Assembly: GCF_027531815.1 (NCBI RefSeq)
Contig: NZ_JAPZSK010000016.1
Coordinates: 1-41,261 of the forward strand
Direction of reading: 5' to 3'
DNA: 41,261 nt
From: Gemmatimonas sp.
Lineage (GTDB): Bacteria > Gemmatimonadota > Gemmatimonadetes > Gemmatimonadales > Gemmatimonadaceae
Shown: positions 27,201 through 33,455 of the stretch, piece by piece
Layout of the letters: every line of letters begins with the position of its first letter
How positions within the stretch are numbered: position 1 is the stretch's first letter
Notes under the pieces: generated by a model
Told to the model about the DNA's origin: nothing
Seen by the model: the letters and a program-made list of their open reading frames with translations, nothing else
The model's database searches: none
Position numbers and translations under genes: made by a program

Positions 27201-27525
27201 TGCCGTGTTCCTGCCAATGGTGTACTTCGCCGACGTGAGCATCACACAGGACATCTTCGCCAACTTCGGTGGCAAGAAGAACTCACTGCAGGTGCGCTTC
27301 GACATCCTGAACTTCGGCAACCTGCTGAACGACAACTGGGGTCAGGGCCTCCGCGCCGTCAACAACCGCCCGCTCGTCGCGCGCGGTGCCGATGCGCAGG
27401 GTCGCGCGCTCTACCGCATGGCCACCCAGTCGGCCTCGGAGCTGCTGTCGCGCAGCTTCGAGCGCACGGCCAGCACGGGTGACGTGTGGCGGATGCAGTT
27501 GGGGCTGCGGTACATCTTCAACTGA
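24220..27525 (+). CDS. Oar-like TonB-dependent receptor with N-terminal carboxypeptidase-regulatory-like domain
   Basis: 1101 residues. Signal peptide MFHLIRRAGRSWIAGAVALFALASARPVEA is followed by Q. Then come a CnaB-like domain (about 33-120: SAIRGTVTDSAGKPIENVRI...GGFSIIGMRIGGPYQITASALGY), a plug with FAGQDNRLNNITVDG and YDVRQGNFTGAGVNTVTRSGTNEFSGS, and a long barrel ending in WRMQLGLRYIFN. It has the same architecture as the divergent receptor at 20572-23898 but with clearly different loops, so it is an old duplication rather than a recent one. Members of this group take up or export large substrates across the outer membrane with TonB-ExbBD energy. The substrate cannot be read from the sequence. 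A strong terminator follows 19 bp after the stop. Confidence 0.9.
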   Translation: MFHLIRRAGRSWIAGAVALFALASARPVEAQVTTSAIRGTVTDSAGKPIENVRIDAVHQPSGTRYSTGSRADGGFSIIGMRIGGPYQITASALGYRKETREIPGLSLGITTDVRFRLSTAAVQLQAITTQADPNALSTTRTGAATSVGRQTIEALPTISRRIGDFTRLTPQASGSSFAGQDNRLNNITVDGSYFNNSFGLGGQPGDRTGVAPISLDAIEQIQVNIAPYDVRQGNFTGAGVNTVTRSGTNEFSGSVYTFIRNEDFVGRQAGANTFNPGTFNYQQIGARIGGPLIKNKLFFFTSFEDEKETRPGILRTANPGGAPITGNMTRVLGSDLDRLSTFLRDRFNYETGPYAGYDFETPGTRLLTRLDYNLNDKNKFSLRYTMLNSNTDVGLSTSGSLGFGRSNNNQFLSFQNSNYQIQENIRSVVGEWNSLIGDRISNNFIIGYTSQDESRKSRGTVFPFVDILEQGATYTSFGFEPFTPNNELRYKSFQLQNNLTISRDKHDFTFGATLERYESENVFFPGSQSSYVYNSLQDFFTDANDFLANPNRTTSPVTARRFQVRWANQPGQVKPVQPLEVLYGGLYAQDEWRARENLRLTFGLRVDVPRFGNTGFTNPQANGLTFRDETGANVQYRTEQLPDANLLWSPRFGFNWDVNNDQKTQIRGGTGVFTGRPAYVWISNQIGNNGVLTGFESVDNTRNRPFNPNPDAYKPPASAITGAPAASYELALTDPTFRFPQIWRSNLAVDRRLFWGLTATAEFLYSKDVNGIYYIDANLPATTQRFVGPDSRPRYSDTCPAAGLQVRINCNVTSAIVLKNQNVGEAWNAAFALERGFRNGFFAKAAYSYGMSRNTVDPGSIAFGSWNGNPHPGDPNNPGVGISGTAAGHRFFLTGTYEKQYFGFGKTGVSFFFEGRNAGNTSYTFNGDLNGDGGTGNDLIYIPRDRSEMNFEAFTTTGTGGRTFTVQEQQDAWERFINQDAYLRENRGKFAQRGAVFLPMVYFADVSITQDIFANFGGKKNSLQVRFDILNFGNLLNDNWGQGLRAVNNRPLVARGADAQGRALYRMATQSASELLSRSFERTASTGDVWRMQLGLRYIFN

Positions 27526-27544
27526 TCCCTGTGGGATGAGGACG

Positions 27545-27577
27545 GGGGAGCCGGCAATGCCGGCTCCCCTTTTGTTT
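27545..27577 (+). terminator. Intrinsic terminator of the plus-strand receptor gene
   Basis: GGGGAGCCGGC, an AAT loop, and GCCGGCTCCCC form a perfect 11-bp stem followed by TTTTGTTT. This is the clearest terminator in the window. Confidence 0.9.
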
Positions 27578-27579
27578 AC

Positions 27580-27675
27580 AAGGGAGGAAGCAGGGGGCAG
27601 GAAGCAGGTTGCAGGGGGCAGGTGACGACCTGCGTCCCGCTTCCTTGCCCCCTGCTGCCTGCTCCCTGCCCTGTC
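27580..27675. repeat. ORF-less inverted-repeat element related to the four-helix-bundle cassette
   Basis: The left arm begins AAGGGAGGAAGCAGGGGGCA (27580 onward) and runs to about 27627. The right arm, on the opposite strand, contains GGGAGCAGGCAGCAGGGGGC. The arms resemble those at 19911 and 20476 and nearly abut, separated only by a few bases around GTGACGACC. The element lies 3 bp after the receptor terminator. It looks like a miniature derivative that has lost the internal gene. The rest of the 200-bp gap (to 27725) shows nothing else. Confidence 0.7.
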
Positions 27676-27725
27676 ATCCAGGGGCGCGCCCCCGGCGCGC
27701 CCGCTCCTCTTCAGCGCGCCCGCGC

Positions 27726-29111
27726 CTATTTCCGCCCCACCGTGGCGTAATACACCGGTACCCCCAGCAGAATCACGCCGAATACGCCAAGCGTGGGGAC
27801 CCGCTGCGCGGGGTCCATGAGGGCATTGCCCAGCAGGAAGAGCACCGCCAGGCAGAAGAGCGCCGGCACGAACGGATACAGCGGCGTGCGCACCGGCGGG
27901 TTCCAGTCGGGGCGCCGACGGAGCTTGAACACCGCCCCGATGCTCATGATGTAGAACACGAGGCTCGCGGTGACGAAGATGTCGGCCAGCTGCTCGAAGC
28001 TGCGCAGCAGCACGAACGCCACGCCGAGGGTCCCGGTCATGATGATCGCCACGTACGGGGTCTTGAAGGTGGGGTGCACCTTTGCGACCTGCTTGAAGAA
28101 GAGCCCGTCGTCGGCCATGGCAAAGAAGATGCGCGGCCCGGTGAGCAGCGAGCCGTTCACGCTCCCGAAGGTCGACAGCAGCACGGTGAGCGACACGAGC
28201 GTCACGCCCACGGGGCCGATGAGGCGCAGCGCCACGTCGGCGGCCACGAGTGGCGCCCGGCGCATTTCCTCCACGTTGAGCACGCTGAGGTAGGCGATGT
28301 TGGCGAGCAGGTAGATGGCGATGATCGCCAGCGTGCCCAGCACGATGGCCTTGGGGAGGGTGCGCTCGGGGTCCTTCACCTCACCCGACACCTTGGCCAG
28401 GTCGCCCCAGCCGTCGAAGGCCCAGAGCACACTCACCAGCGCCAGCCCGAAGGCCGAGACCGAGAAGCTGCCCGGGGGGGCGGCGGGGGTGAAATTGCCC
28501 CCCGTTTTGGGGAGGCCCAGGGCGAAGGCCAGCAGCACGATGATCACGAGCCCGCCGTACTTGGCAATCGTGGTGACGTTCTGCACGAGCGACCCCCAGC
28601 GGAGTCCCACCACATTAATAGTGGCCATGAGCACCAGCGCGGCGGCGGCGAGGTAGTGCGCGTAGTCGTCGTACGGCGCCACACTGGGGTCGATGCCCAC
28701 GGCGCGCAGGGCGTACTGGCCGAAGGTGAGGGAGATCCCCCCCAGCGCCGCGGCGCGAATGAGGGTGAATTCGGCCCATCCGTACAGGAAGGCGGGGAGC
28801 CGCCCCCACGCTTCCCGGATGTAGATGAAATAGCCGCCCGTGCGCGGCATGGCCCCCGCCAGCTCGGCCAGCGTAAGGGCGCCGCAGAGGGCAAAGAGGC
28901 CGCCCACGGCCCAGACGGCCATGAGCGGCAGTGGGCCGGGCAGCTTGTCGGCGATGCCAGCCGGCGACCGGAAGATCCCGGAGCCGATCGTGGTACCAAC
29001 CAGCACGGCGATGGCACTCCAGAGGCCGAGGGAGCGGGGGAGCTCCGTGGCGGGGGCTGCCGAGGCGGGGGCGGCGGCAGCGGCGGGAACGGACGACGGG
29101 GGCTTGGCCAT
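27726..29111 (-). CDS. APC-superfamily amino acid permease
   Basis: 461 residues with about 12 hydrophobic segments. The first carries VLVGTTIGSGIFRSPAGIAD, the unwound-helix substrate-binding motif of the APC/LAT group (G-S-G-I-F). Other family marks are ELAGAMPRTGGYFIYIREAWG, SVLWAFDGWGDLAKVSGEVKDPERTLPKAI (W.ydGW......EvknP.r..P.ai) and the late PLYPFVPALFCLAVLFLLG. It is related to SteT-like exchangers and other bacterial amino acid transporters, and the substrate cannot be predicted. The first 25 residues are an Ala/Pro-rich cytoplasmic tail. The gene is divergent from the small membrane gene at 29178 with a 66-bp gap. Confidence 0.9.
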   Translation of the reverse strand: MAKPPSSVPAAAAAPASAAPATELPRSLGLWSAIAVLVGTTIGSGIFRSPAGIADKLPGPLPLMAVWAVGGLFALCGALTLAELAGAMPRTGGYFIYIREAWGRLPAFLYGWAEFTLIRAAALGGISLTFGQYALRAVGIDPSVAPYDDYAHYLAAAALVLMATINVVGLRWGSLVQNVTTIAKYGGLVIIVLLAFALGLPKTGGNFTPAAPPGSFSVSAFGLALVSVLWAFDGWGDLAKVSGEVKDPERTLPKAIVLGTLAIIAIYLLANIAYLSVLNVEEMRRAPLVAADVALRLIGPVGVTLVSLTVLLSTFGSVNGSLLTGPRIFFAMADDGLFFKQVAKVHPTFKTPYVAIIMTGTLGVAFVLLRSFEQLADIFVTASLVFYIMSIGAVFKLRRRPDWNPPVRTPLYPFVPALFCLAVLFLLGNALMDPAQRVPTLGVFGVILLGVPVYYATVGRK

Positions 29112-29177
29112 GGGCGCTATGGTAGTGCACGGGACGGGGGTTCACCACCTCGGTCCACCGTCTAGTTTTCAGGGGTC

Positions 29178-29426
29178 ATGAACTCCCCGATCGACTCCTG
29201 GCTCCCGACCACCCTCGGGACCGTCCTGTTCTGGACGGCGGTGATTGCCTGCAGCGTGGCGCAGTGGTTCATCATGCGCGCCGTGTTCCGCACGCTGCCC
29301 ACCGCCCCGGCCAACAGCGACGTGCCCGTTCCGCGACGGTGGGCGGAGATCGTGCAGGTCCTCCTGCCGATCGCCGGCCTTGTGGCTCTCTTCTATGGCG
29401 CCTGGCGCGCCATGCACTCCGCGTGA
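29178..29426 (+). CDS. Small two-helix membrane protein upstream of ctaB
   Basis: 82 residues, MNSPIDSWLPTTLGTVLFWTAVIACSVAQW..., with two hydrophobic helices (about 13-35 and 60-78) separated by a short polar loop containing PVPRRWAEIVQ. It ends with TGA one base before the ctaB ATG, so the two are almost certainly co-transcribed and translationally linked. I do not recognise a family. Position beside haem O synthase suggests a part in cytochrome oxidase assembly or a short oxidase-associated subunit, but nothing in the sequence proves it. The start has AGGGG just upstream. Confidence 0.7.
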   Translation: MNSPIDSWLPTTLGTVLFWTAVIACSVAQWFIMRAVFRTLPTAPANSDVPVPRRWAEIVQVLLPIAGLVALFYGAWRAMHSA

Positions 29427-29427
29427 T

Positions 29428-30369
29428 ATGGCAACCGGCATCGCCCCTGTGAACGGGAACCCGCCAGTCGGGGCTCCTCCGAGCCCTGTGGCCGACACCC
29501 CGCTGTCGCGCGACCTCGTCGCGCTGACCAAGCCCCGCATCATCTCGCTGTTGCTGGTCACGACCGCCGCGCCCATGTACGCCGCCGGCAGCCCGAGCCT
29601 CTGGACGGTGCTGCTGGTGATGGTGGGCGGGTATCTCATGGCCGGGGGCGCGAACGCGGTGAACATGTACATCGACCGCGACATCGACGACGTCATGGCG
29701 CGCACGCGGCTGCGCCCCATCCCGAGCGGCCGCATGTCCCCCACGCAGGTGCTGGCGTTCGGCGTGTTCTGCGCCACGCTGGCCACGTGGATGCTGGCGC
29801 ACTTCGTGAATGTGCTCACGGCGGGGCTCGCGCTGGCGGGCTTCTACTTCTACGTGTTCATCTACACGCGCATCCTCAAGCGCACGAGCCCACAGAACAT
29901 CGTGATTGGCGGCGCCGCCGGGGCCTTCCCGCCCCTGGTGGGATGGGCGGCGGTCACGGGCACGCTCGACGTGACGGCGCTGTGCCTGTTCCTCATCGTG
30001 TTCTACTGGACCCCGCCGCACTTCTGGGCGCTGGCGCTGCTCAAGCAGGTGGACTACGGCCGCGCCAAGGTGCCCATGGCGCCGCTGGTGTGGGGCGAGC
30101 GCGAGACGATGCACCAGATGGTGTGGTACACCGTGATTCTGCTGGCGCTCACGGTGCTGCCGGTGCTGTACGGGGCCTTCGGCCTGCTCTACCTCGCAAG
30201 CGCTCTCGTGCTGGGCGGCCTGCTCATGTGGGGGGTGCTCAAGGTGCTCTGGGCCGCGCAGCAGGGGCAGCCGTGGACGGGGCCGGCGTGGTGGGTGTAC
30301 AAGTACTCGCTGCTGTATCTCGCGCTGCTGTTCGTGGCGATGGGGATAGACCGGGCGCTCGCCCGGTAG
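29428..30369 (+). CDS. ctaB: Protoheme IX farnesyltransferase (haem O synthase, UbiA family)
   Basis: 313 residues from the ATG at 29428, one base after the upstream gene's stop. Longer starts overlap that gene. The protein transfers a farnesyl group to haem b to make haem O, needed for haem-copper oxidases. It shows the UbiA first Asp motif NMYIDRDIDDVMARTRLRPIPSG (N-x3-D-x3-D), the CtaB/CyoE-specific YTRILKRTSPQNIVIGGAAGAFPPLVGW, and WTPPHFWALAL followed by DYGRAKVPM (second Asp region). About 8-9 membrane helices are visible. Length and motifs are normal. The cytochrome oxidase genes often found beside ctaB are not in the window. Confidence 0.95.
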   Translation: MATGIAPVNGNPPVGAPPSPVADTPLSRDLVALTKPRIISLLLVTTAAPMYAAGSPSLWTVLLVMVGGYLMAGGANAVNMYIDRDIDDVMARTRLRPIPSGRMSPTQVLAFGVFCATLATWMLAHFVNVLTAGLALAGFYFYVFIYTRILKRTSPQNIVIGGAAGAFPPLVGWAAVTGTLDVTALCLFLIVFYWTPPHFWALALLKQVDYGRAKVPMAPLVWGERETMHQMVWYTVILLALTVLPVLYGAFGLLYLASALVLGGLLMWGVLKVLWAAQQGQPWTGPAWWVYKYSLLYLALLFVAMGIDRALAR

Positions 30370-30380
30370 CGGGTTTAACG

Positions 30381-30719
30381 ACGCGGGGGGGACAACGCGC
30401 GATCGAGGACGCGTTGGCGGGGACGCGTTGGAAAGGACGCGTTGGCGTCAACGCGTTGGCGGGGACGCAGACACCGACGCGGACACCGACGCGGACACCA
30501 ACGCAGGCACCAACGCAGGCACCAACGCAGGGCGACCGAGGCCGAAGGCCAGGTCGCCCTCGTCGTTGCCCCTCGTCGTTGCCCGCGTTGGTGCCCGTCG
30601 TGGTTGCCGGCGTGCCCGCCTGCGCCTCTCCGCGTTGGTGCCAACGCGTCCGTGCGAATGCGTCGTCGCCAACGCGTGTTCGCCAACGCGTCGTCGATCG
30701 CGCGTTGTCCCCCTCGCGT
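30381..30719. repeat. Giant imperfect palindrome rich in ACGCGTTGG repeats
   Basis: The 403-bp gap between ctaB and the ABC exporter is almost wholly one inverted repeat. The outer 29 bases, 30391-30419 and the complement of 30681-30709, match at 28 positions. Inner parts contain three CACCAACGCAGG-type units and GACACCGACGCG units on the left, with their decayed complements on the right. The apex at about 30545 is GGGCGACC...GGTCGCCC enclosing GGCC-GAA-GGCC. ACGCGT occurs seven times (30409, 30423, 30437, 30451, 30644, 30672, 30686). The open frames across it are repetitive and not protein-like. I do not know this element. It could form a cruciform in DNA or a hairpin of about 165 bp per arm in RNA, and may end the ctaB transcript. 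Confidence 0.85.
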
Positions 30720-30772
30720 AGTTCGCCCGCCCCGGCGGTAGACAGCCGTCTCTCCGTCCGCAATCTTGTGGC

Positions 30773-32518
30773 GTGCCCAAGGCCTCTCTTTCCCTGCAGC
30801 CCCTCGGCAGGCTGCTGCCGCTCGTTCGCCCGTATCGCGGCCGATTGGCCATTGCCTTCGTGTTTCTCGTCATTGCCGCCGGCGCGGGGCTGGTCTTCCC
30901 GGCGGTCATGCGCTTCCTGCTCGATGCGGCCTTCGAGCAGCGCGATCGCCCGGCGCTCGATCGCATCGCCATCATGCTGCTCGCGGTGTTCGCGGTGCAG
31001 GCCGGCGCCAATTTCGTGCAGGTCTACCTGCTCAGCTCCTCCACCGAACGCATCGTGGCGGCGCTGCGCGCGCGCACCTTCGCGCATCTCATTCGGCTCT
31101 CCCCCGCCTTCTTTACCGAGCGGCGCACCGGCGAGCTCACCAGCCGCCTCAGCAGCGACCTCGGTCTGCTGCAGTCGCTGCTGGGCACGTGGGTCTCCGA
31201 GCTCTCCCGCCAGGTGCTCTTTCTGCTGGGCGGCGCGCTCATGATGTTCGTCACGAACTTCCGCCTCACGCTCACGACCCTCGCCGTGGTGCCGGTCGTG
31301 GTGGGCGCTGCCATCTTCTTCGGCCGTTCGCTGCGCGCGGCGAGCACCAGCGTGCAGGATCGCATCGCCGAGGCCATGGGCATGGCCGACGAATCGTTCG
31401 GCGCCATCCGCACCGTGCAGAGCTTCAACCGCGAGGCCGAGGAGACGCGGCGCTTTGGGGCGGCCCTCAAGGAGCTCGTGGGCGTGGCGGTGACGCGCGC
31501 CCGTACGCGGGCGCTGTTCTTCAGCGTGGTGGGCTTCGTGGCCTTCGGCGCGGTGGCGGCCGTGCTCTGGCAGGGGGGCACGCAGGTGCTCGCCGGCAAG
31601 CTCACCGCCGGCACCCTGGTGGCGTTCCTGTTCTATGCCCTGTTCGTGGCGGCAGCGGTGGGCTCACTCGCCACGCTCTTCGGCAACTTTCAGGAAGCGG
31701 TGGGCGCCGCCACGCGCGTGTGGGAGCTGCTCGATACCCGGCCCAGCGTGCGCGACCCCGAAATTCCGCTTTCGCTGCCGGCTCCGCTGCGCGGAGACGT
31801 GTGCTTCCACGACGTGTCGTTCCGCTATCAGCCCAACCAGCCCGACGTGGTGCGGGGCATCACCCTGACCATGGCGCCGGGAGAGATCGTGGCGCTGGTG
31901 GGGCGCAGCGGCGCCGGCAAGACCACCATTGCCAGTCTGCTGCCGCGCTTCTGGGATGCGAGCGGCGGCAGCATCACGCTCGACGGCATCGACATTCGCG
32001 ACCTCACGCTCGACACGCTGCGCGCCGCCATTGGCATCGTGCCGCAGGAGCCCGTGCTCTTCAGCGGCACCATTCGCGAGAATATCGCCTACGCCAATCC
32101 GCGCGCCAGCGACGCCGACATTCTGCGCGCGGCGCGCGCGGCACACGCGTGGGAGTTCATCACGCGCCTTCCGGACGGCATGGACACGCTGGTGGGGGAA
32201 CGTGGCGTCAAGCTCTCCGGTGGCCAGCGCCAGCGCATCGCCATTGCGCGGGTCTTCCTCAAGAACCCCGCGGTGGTCATTCTCGACGAGGCCACGTCGA
32301 GCCTCGACACGGAGAGCGAACGCTACGTGGAGCAGGCGCTCGAGGAGCTGCTGGAAGGGCGCACGACGCTCATCATTGCGCACCGCCTCAGCACCGTGCG
32401 GCGCGCCGACAAGGTGGTGGTGCTCGACGCCGGCCAGATCGTGGAGATCGGCACGCACGCCGAACTGCTGGAACGCGAAGACGGCGTGTACGCCCGTCTC
32501 TACGCGATCGGGGGCTGA
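30773..32518 (+). CDS. ABC exporter, MsbA/BmrA type (fused membrane and ATPase domains)
   Basis: 581 residues from a GTG (MPKASLSLQPLGRLLPLVRPYRGRL). Six membrane helices (about 20-310) are followed by the nucleotide-binding domain. Visible motifs: Walker A GRSGAGKTT from 376, Q-loop PQEPVLFSGTIRENIAYA, signature LSGGQRQRIAIAR from about 481, Walker B VVILDEATSSLD from 501, and H-loop AHRLSTV near 536. All are intact, so this is an active-looking half-transporter that should homodimerise. Relatives export lipid A (MsbA), drugs or lipids. The substrate is unknown. It is preceded by the giant palindrome and ends one base from the convergent lipoprotein gene (32520), leaving no room for a terminator. 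Confidence 0.93.
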   Translation: MPKASLSLQPLGRLLPLVRPYRGRLAIAFVFLVIAAGAGLVFPAVMRFLLDAAFEQRDRPALDRIAIMLLAVFAVQAGANFVQVYLLSSSTERIVAALRARTFAHLIRLSPAFFTERRTGELTSRLSSDLGLLQSLLGTWVSELSRQVLFLLGGALMMFVTNFRLTLTTLAVVPVVVGAAIFFGRSLRAASTSVQDRIAEAMGMADESFGAIRTVQSFNREAEETRRFGAALKELVGVAVTRARTRALFFSVVGFVAFGAVAAVLWQGGTQVLAGKLTAGTLVAFLFYALFVAAAVGSLATLFGNFQEAVGAATRVWELLDTRPSVRDPEIPLSLPAPLRGDVCFHDVSFRYQPNQPDVVRGITLTMAPGEIVALVGRSGAGKTTIASLLPRFWDASGGSITLDGIDIRDLTLDTLRAAIGIVPQEPVLFSGTIRENIAYANPRASDADILRAARAAHAWEFITRLPDGMDTLVGERGVKLSGGQRQRIAIARVFLKNPAVVILDEATSSLDTESERYVEQALEELLEGRTTLIIAHRLSTVRRADKVVVLDAGQIVEIGTHAELLEREDGVYARLYAIGG

Positions 32519-32519
32519 T

Positions 32520-33455
32520 CTAGTACGCGAGCTGCAGGCGCGTTTGCACGCCGCCGTCCACGCGCACGCGCGCGTCGCGCGTCCCGAGACGCTCGTGCCA
32601 CACATGCAGCGTGTAGCGGCCTGGCGGCACGCCGTCGAAGCGAAAATTGCCGTCGGCCGCGGTCACGGCCACGAACGGATGCGGCGCCACCACGAGCCAG
32701 GCGCGCACCCACGGATGCATATCGTCGCTCACGCGCACAAGGCCGGGGGCCGCACTGGCCTGTGCGGTGGGCACCACCTGCCCGGCATCGGAGAGCAGCA
32801 GCGTGGCGCGTGGCGCGGCCTCGCCGTTGGCGGTGAACTGCAGACGGGACATCATGGCGTCGCGGCTGTTCACGAGCACCGTGCTGCCGGCGGCTATGCG
32901 CTGCACCCGCGGCGACAGCCGGCAGCCGTCGAGCGTGAGGCGCACGCGCCGCGGGGCGTCGTCGCGCGGGCCGCTGTCAACGCCGCTCAGCCACACCACC
33001 GCATCGCCCACCCCCCCCTCGCGGCTCAGCACGAGCGTTTCGCTGAAGGGGCGGCACACGGCGAGATCGTGCGTGGGGGTAATGCTCGTGTCCTTGGGCG
33101 AGCCGCCGCTGATCGTGCCGAGCACCACACCGGGCGTGGGAGCGGCCTGCACGCGATAGTCGGTCCCGGCCGGCCCCCCCGCGGCGCGGGCGAGCGACCC
33201 GCCTCGGGGCACGTCACTGGGCCCGCTCGCCGCATTCGGCCCCGTACCGATGGTGGCCTCGACCTCCGCGATGCGCGTGCGCGCCTCGGGTTGCTCCGCG
33301 CAGCCGATCGCCAGCAGCAGGAACAGCCCGGTGATCGACCCGGTGATCGACCGGCGCCTGCGTCCTGTCTCCTGCGCCCTGCGACCTGCCCGCGTCTTCG
33401 CCCGACGGGCAGCCGGGGGCAGGAGGCGGGACGCAGGACGCCGCAAACGGGTCAA
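32520..33455 (-). CDS. Lipoprotein with degenerate cupredoxin-like and carboxypeptidase-regulatory-like domains
   Basis: 311 residues. The TTG at 33455 overlaps the upstream M24 peptidase stop (TTGA), with AGGAG 11 bases before, so translational coupling supports this start. After a long basic N-terminus (1-36), ITGLFLLLAIGC is a hydrophobic segment with a probable lipobox Cys. The middle resembles cupredoxin-like proteins of the 'methylamine utilisation' type (GDAVVWLSGV, RVRLTLDGCRLSPRVQRIAAGSTVLVNSRD). The C-terminal part is CnaB-like (AADGNFRFDGVPPGRYTLHVWHERLG). Where relatives have C-D-I-H-P-x-M-x-A-Y, this protein has SDDMHPWVRAWLVV: the His stays, but the Cys and Met copper ligands are gone. 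Residues 1-33 are encoded by an inverted-repeat element. Function is unknown. Confidence 0.75.
   Translation of the reverse strand: MTRLRRPASRLLPPAARRAKTRAGRRAQETGRRRRSITGSITGLFLLLAIGCAEQPEARTRIAEVEATIGTGPNAASGPSDVPRGGSLARAAGGPAGTDYRVQAAPTPGVVLGTISGGSPKDTSITPTHDLAVCRPFSETLVLSREGGVGDAVVWLSGVDSGPRDDAPRRVRLTLDGCRLSPRVQRIAAGSTVLVNSRDAMMSRLQFTANGEAAPRATLLLSDAGQVVPTAQASAAPGLVRVSDDMHPWVRAWLVVAPHPFVAVTAADGNFRFDGVPPGRYTLHVWHERLGTRDARVRVDGGVQTRLQLAY
33356..33442. repeat. Inverted CCTG/CAGG repeat overlapping the 5' end of the lipoprotein gene
   Basis: CGTCCTGTCTCCTGCGCCCT (33361 onward) and, in inverse, GGGGGCAGGAGGCGGGACGC (to 33435) flanking a GCCCG...CGGGC centre. It has the same CAGGAGGC vocabulary as the elements at 8839, 19911 and 27580, but the arms face the other way round and are more diverged. 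It lies inside the coding sequence of the lipoprotein N-terminus. Confidence 0.6.

Noticed and set aside
30381-30719. CRISPR array
   Set aside because: The repeats are short, contiguous and in inverted halves. There are no evenly spaced unique spacers and no cas genes.
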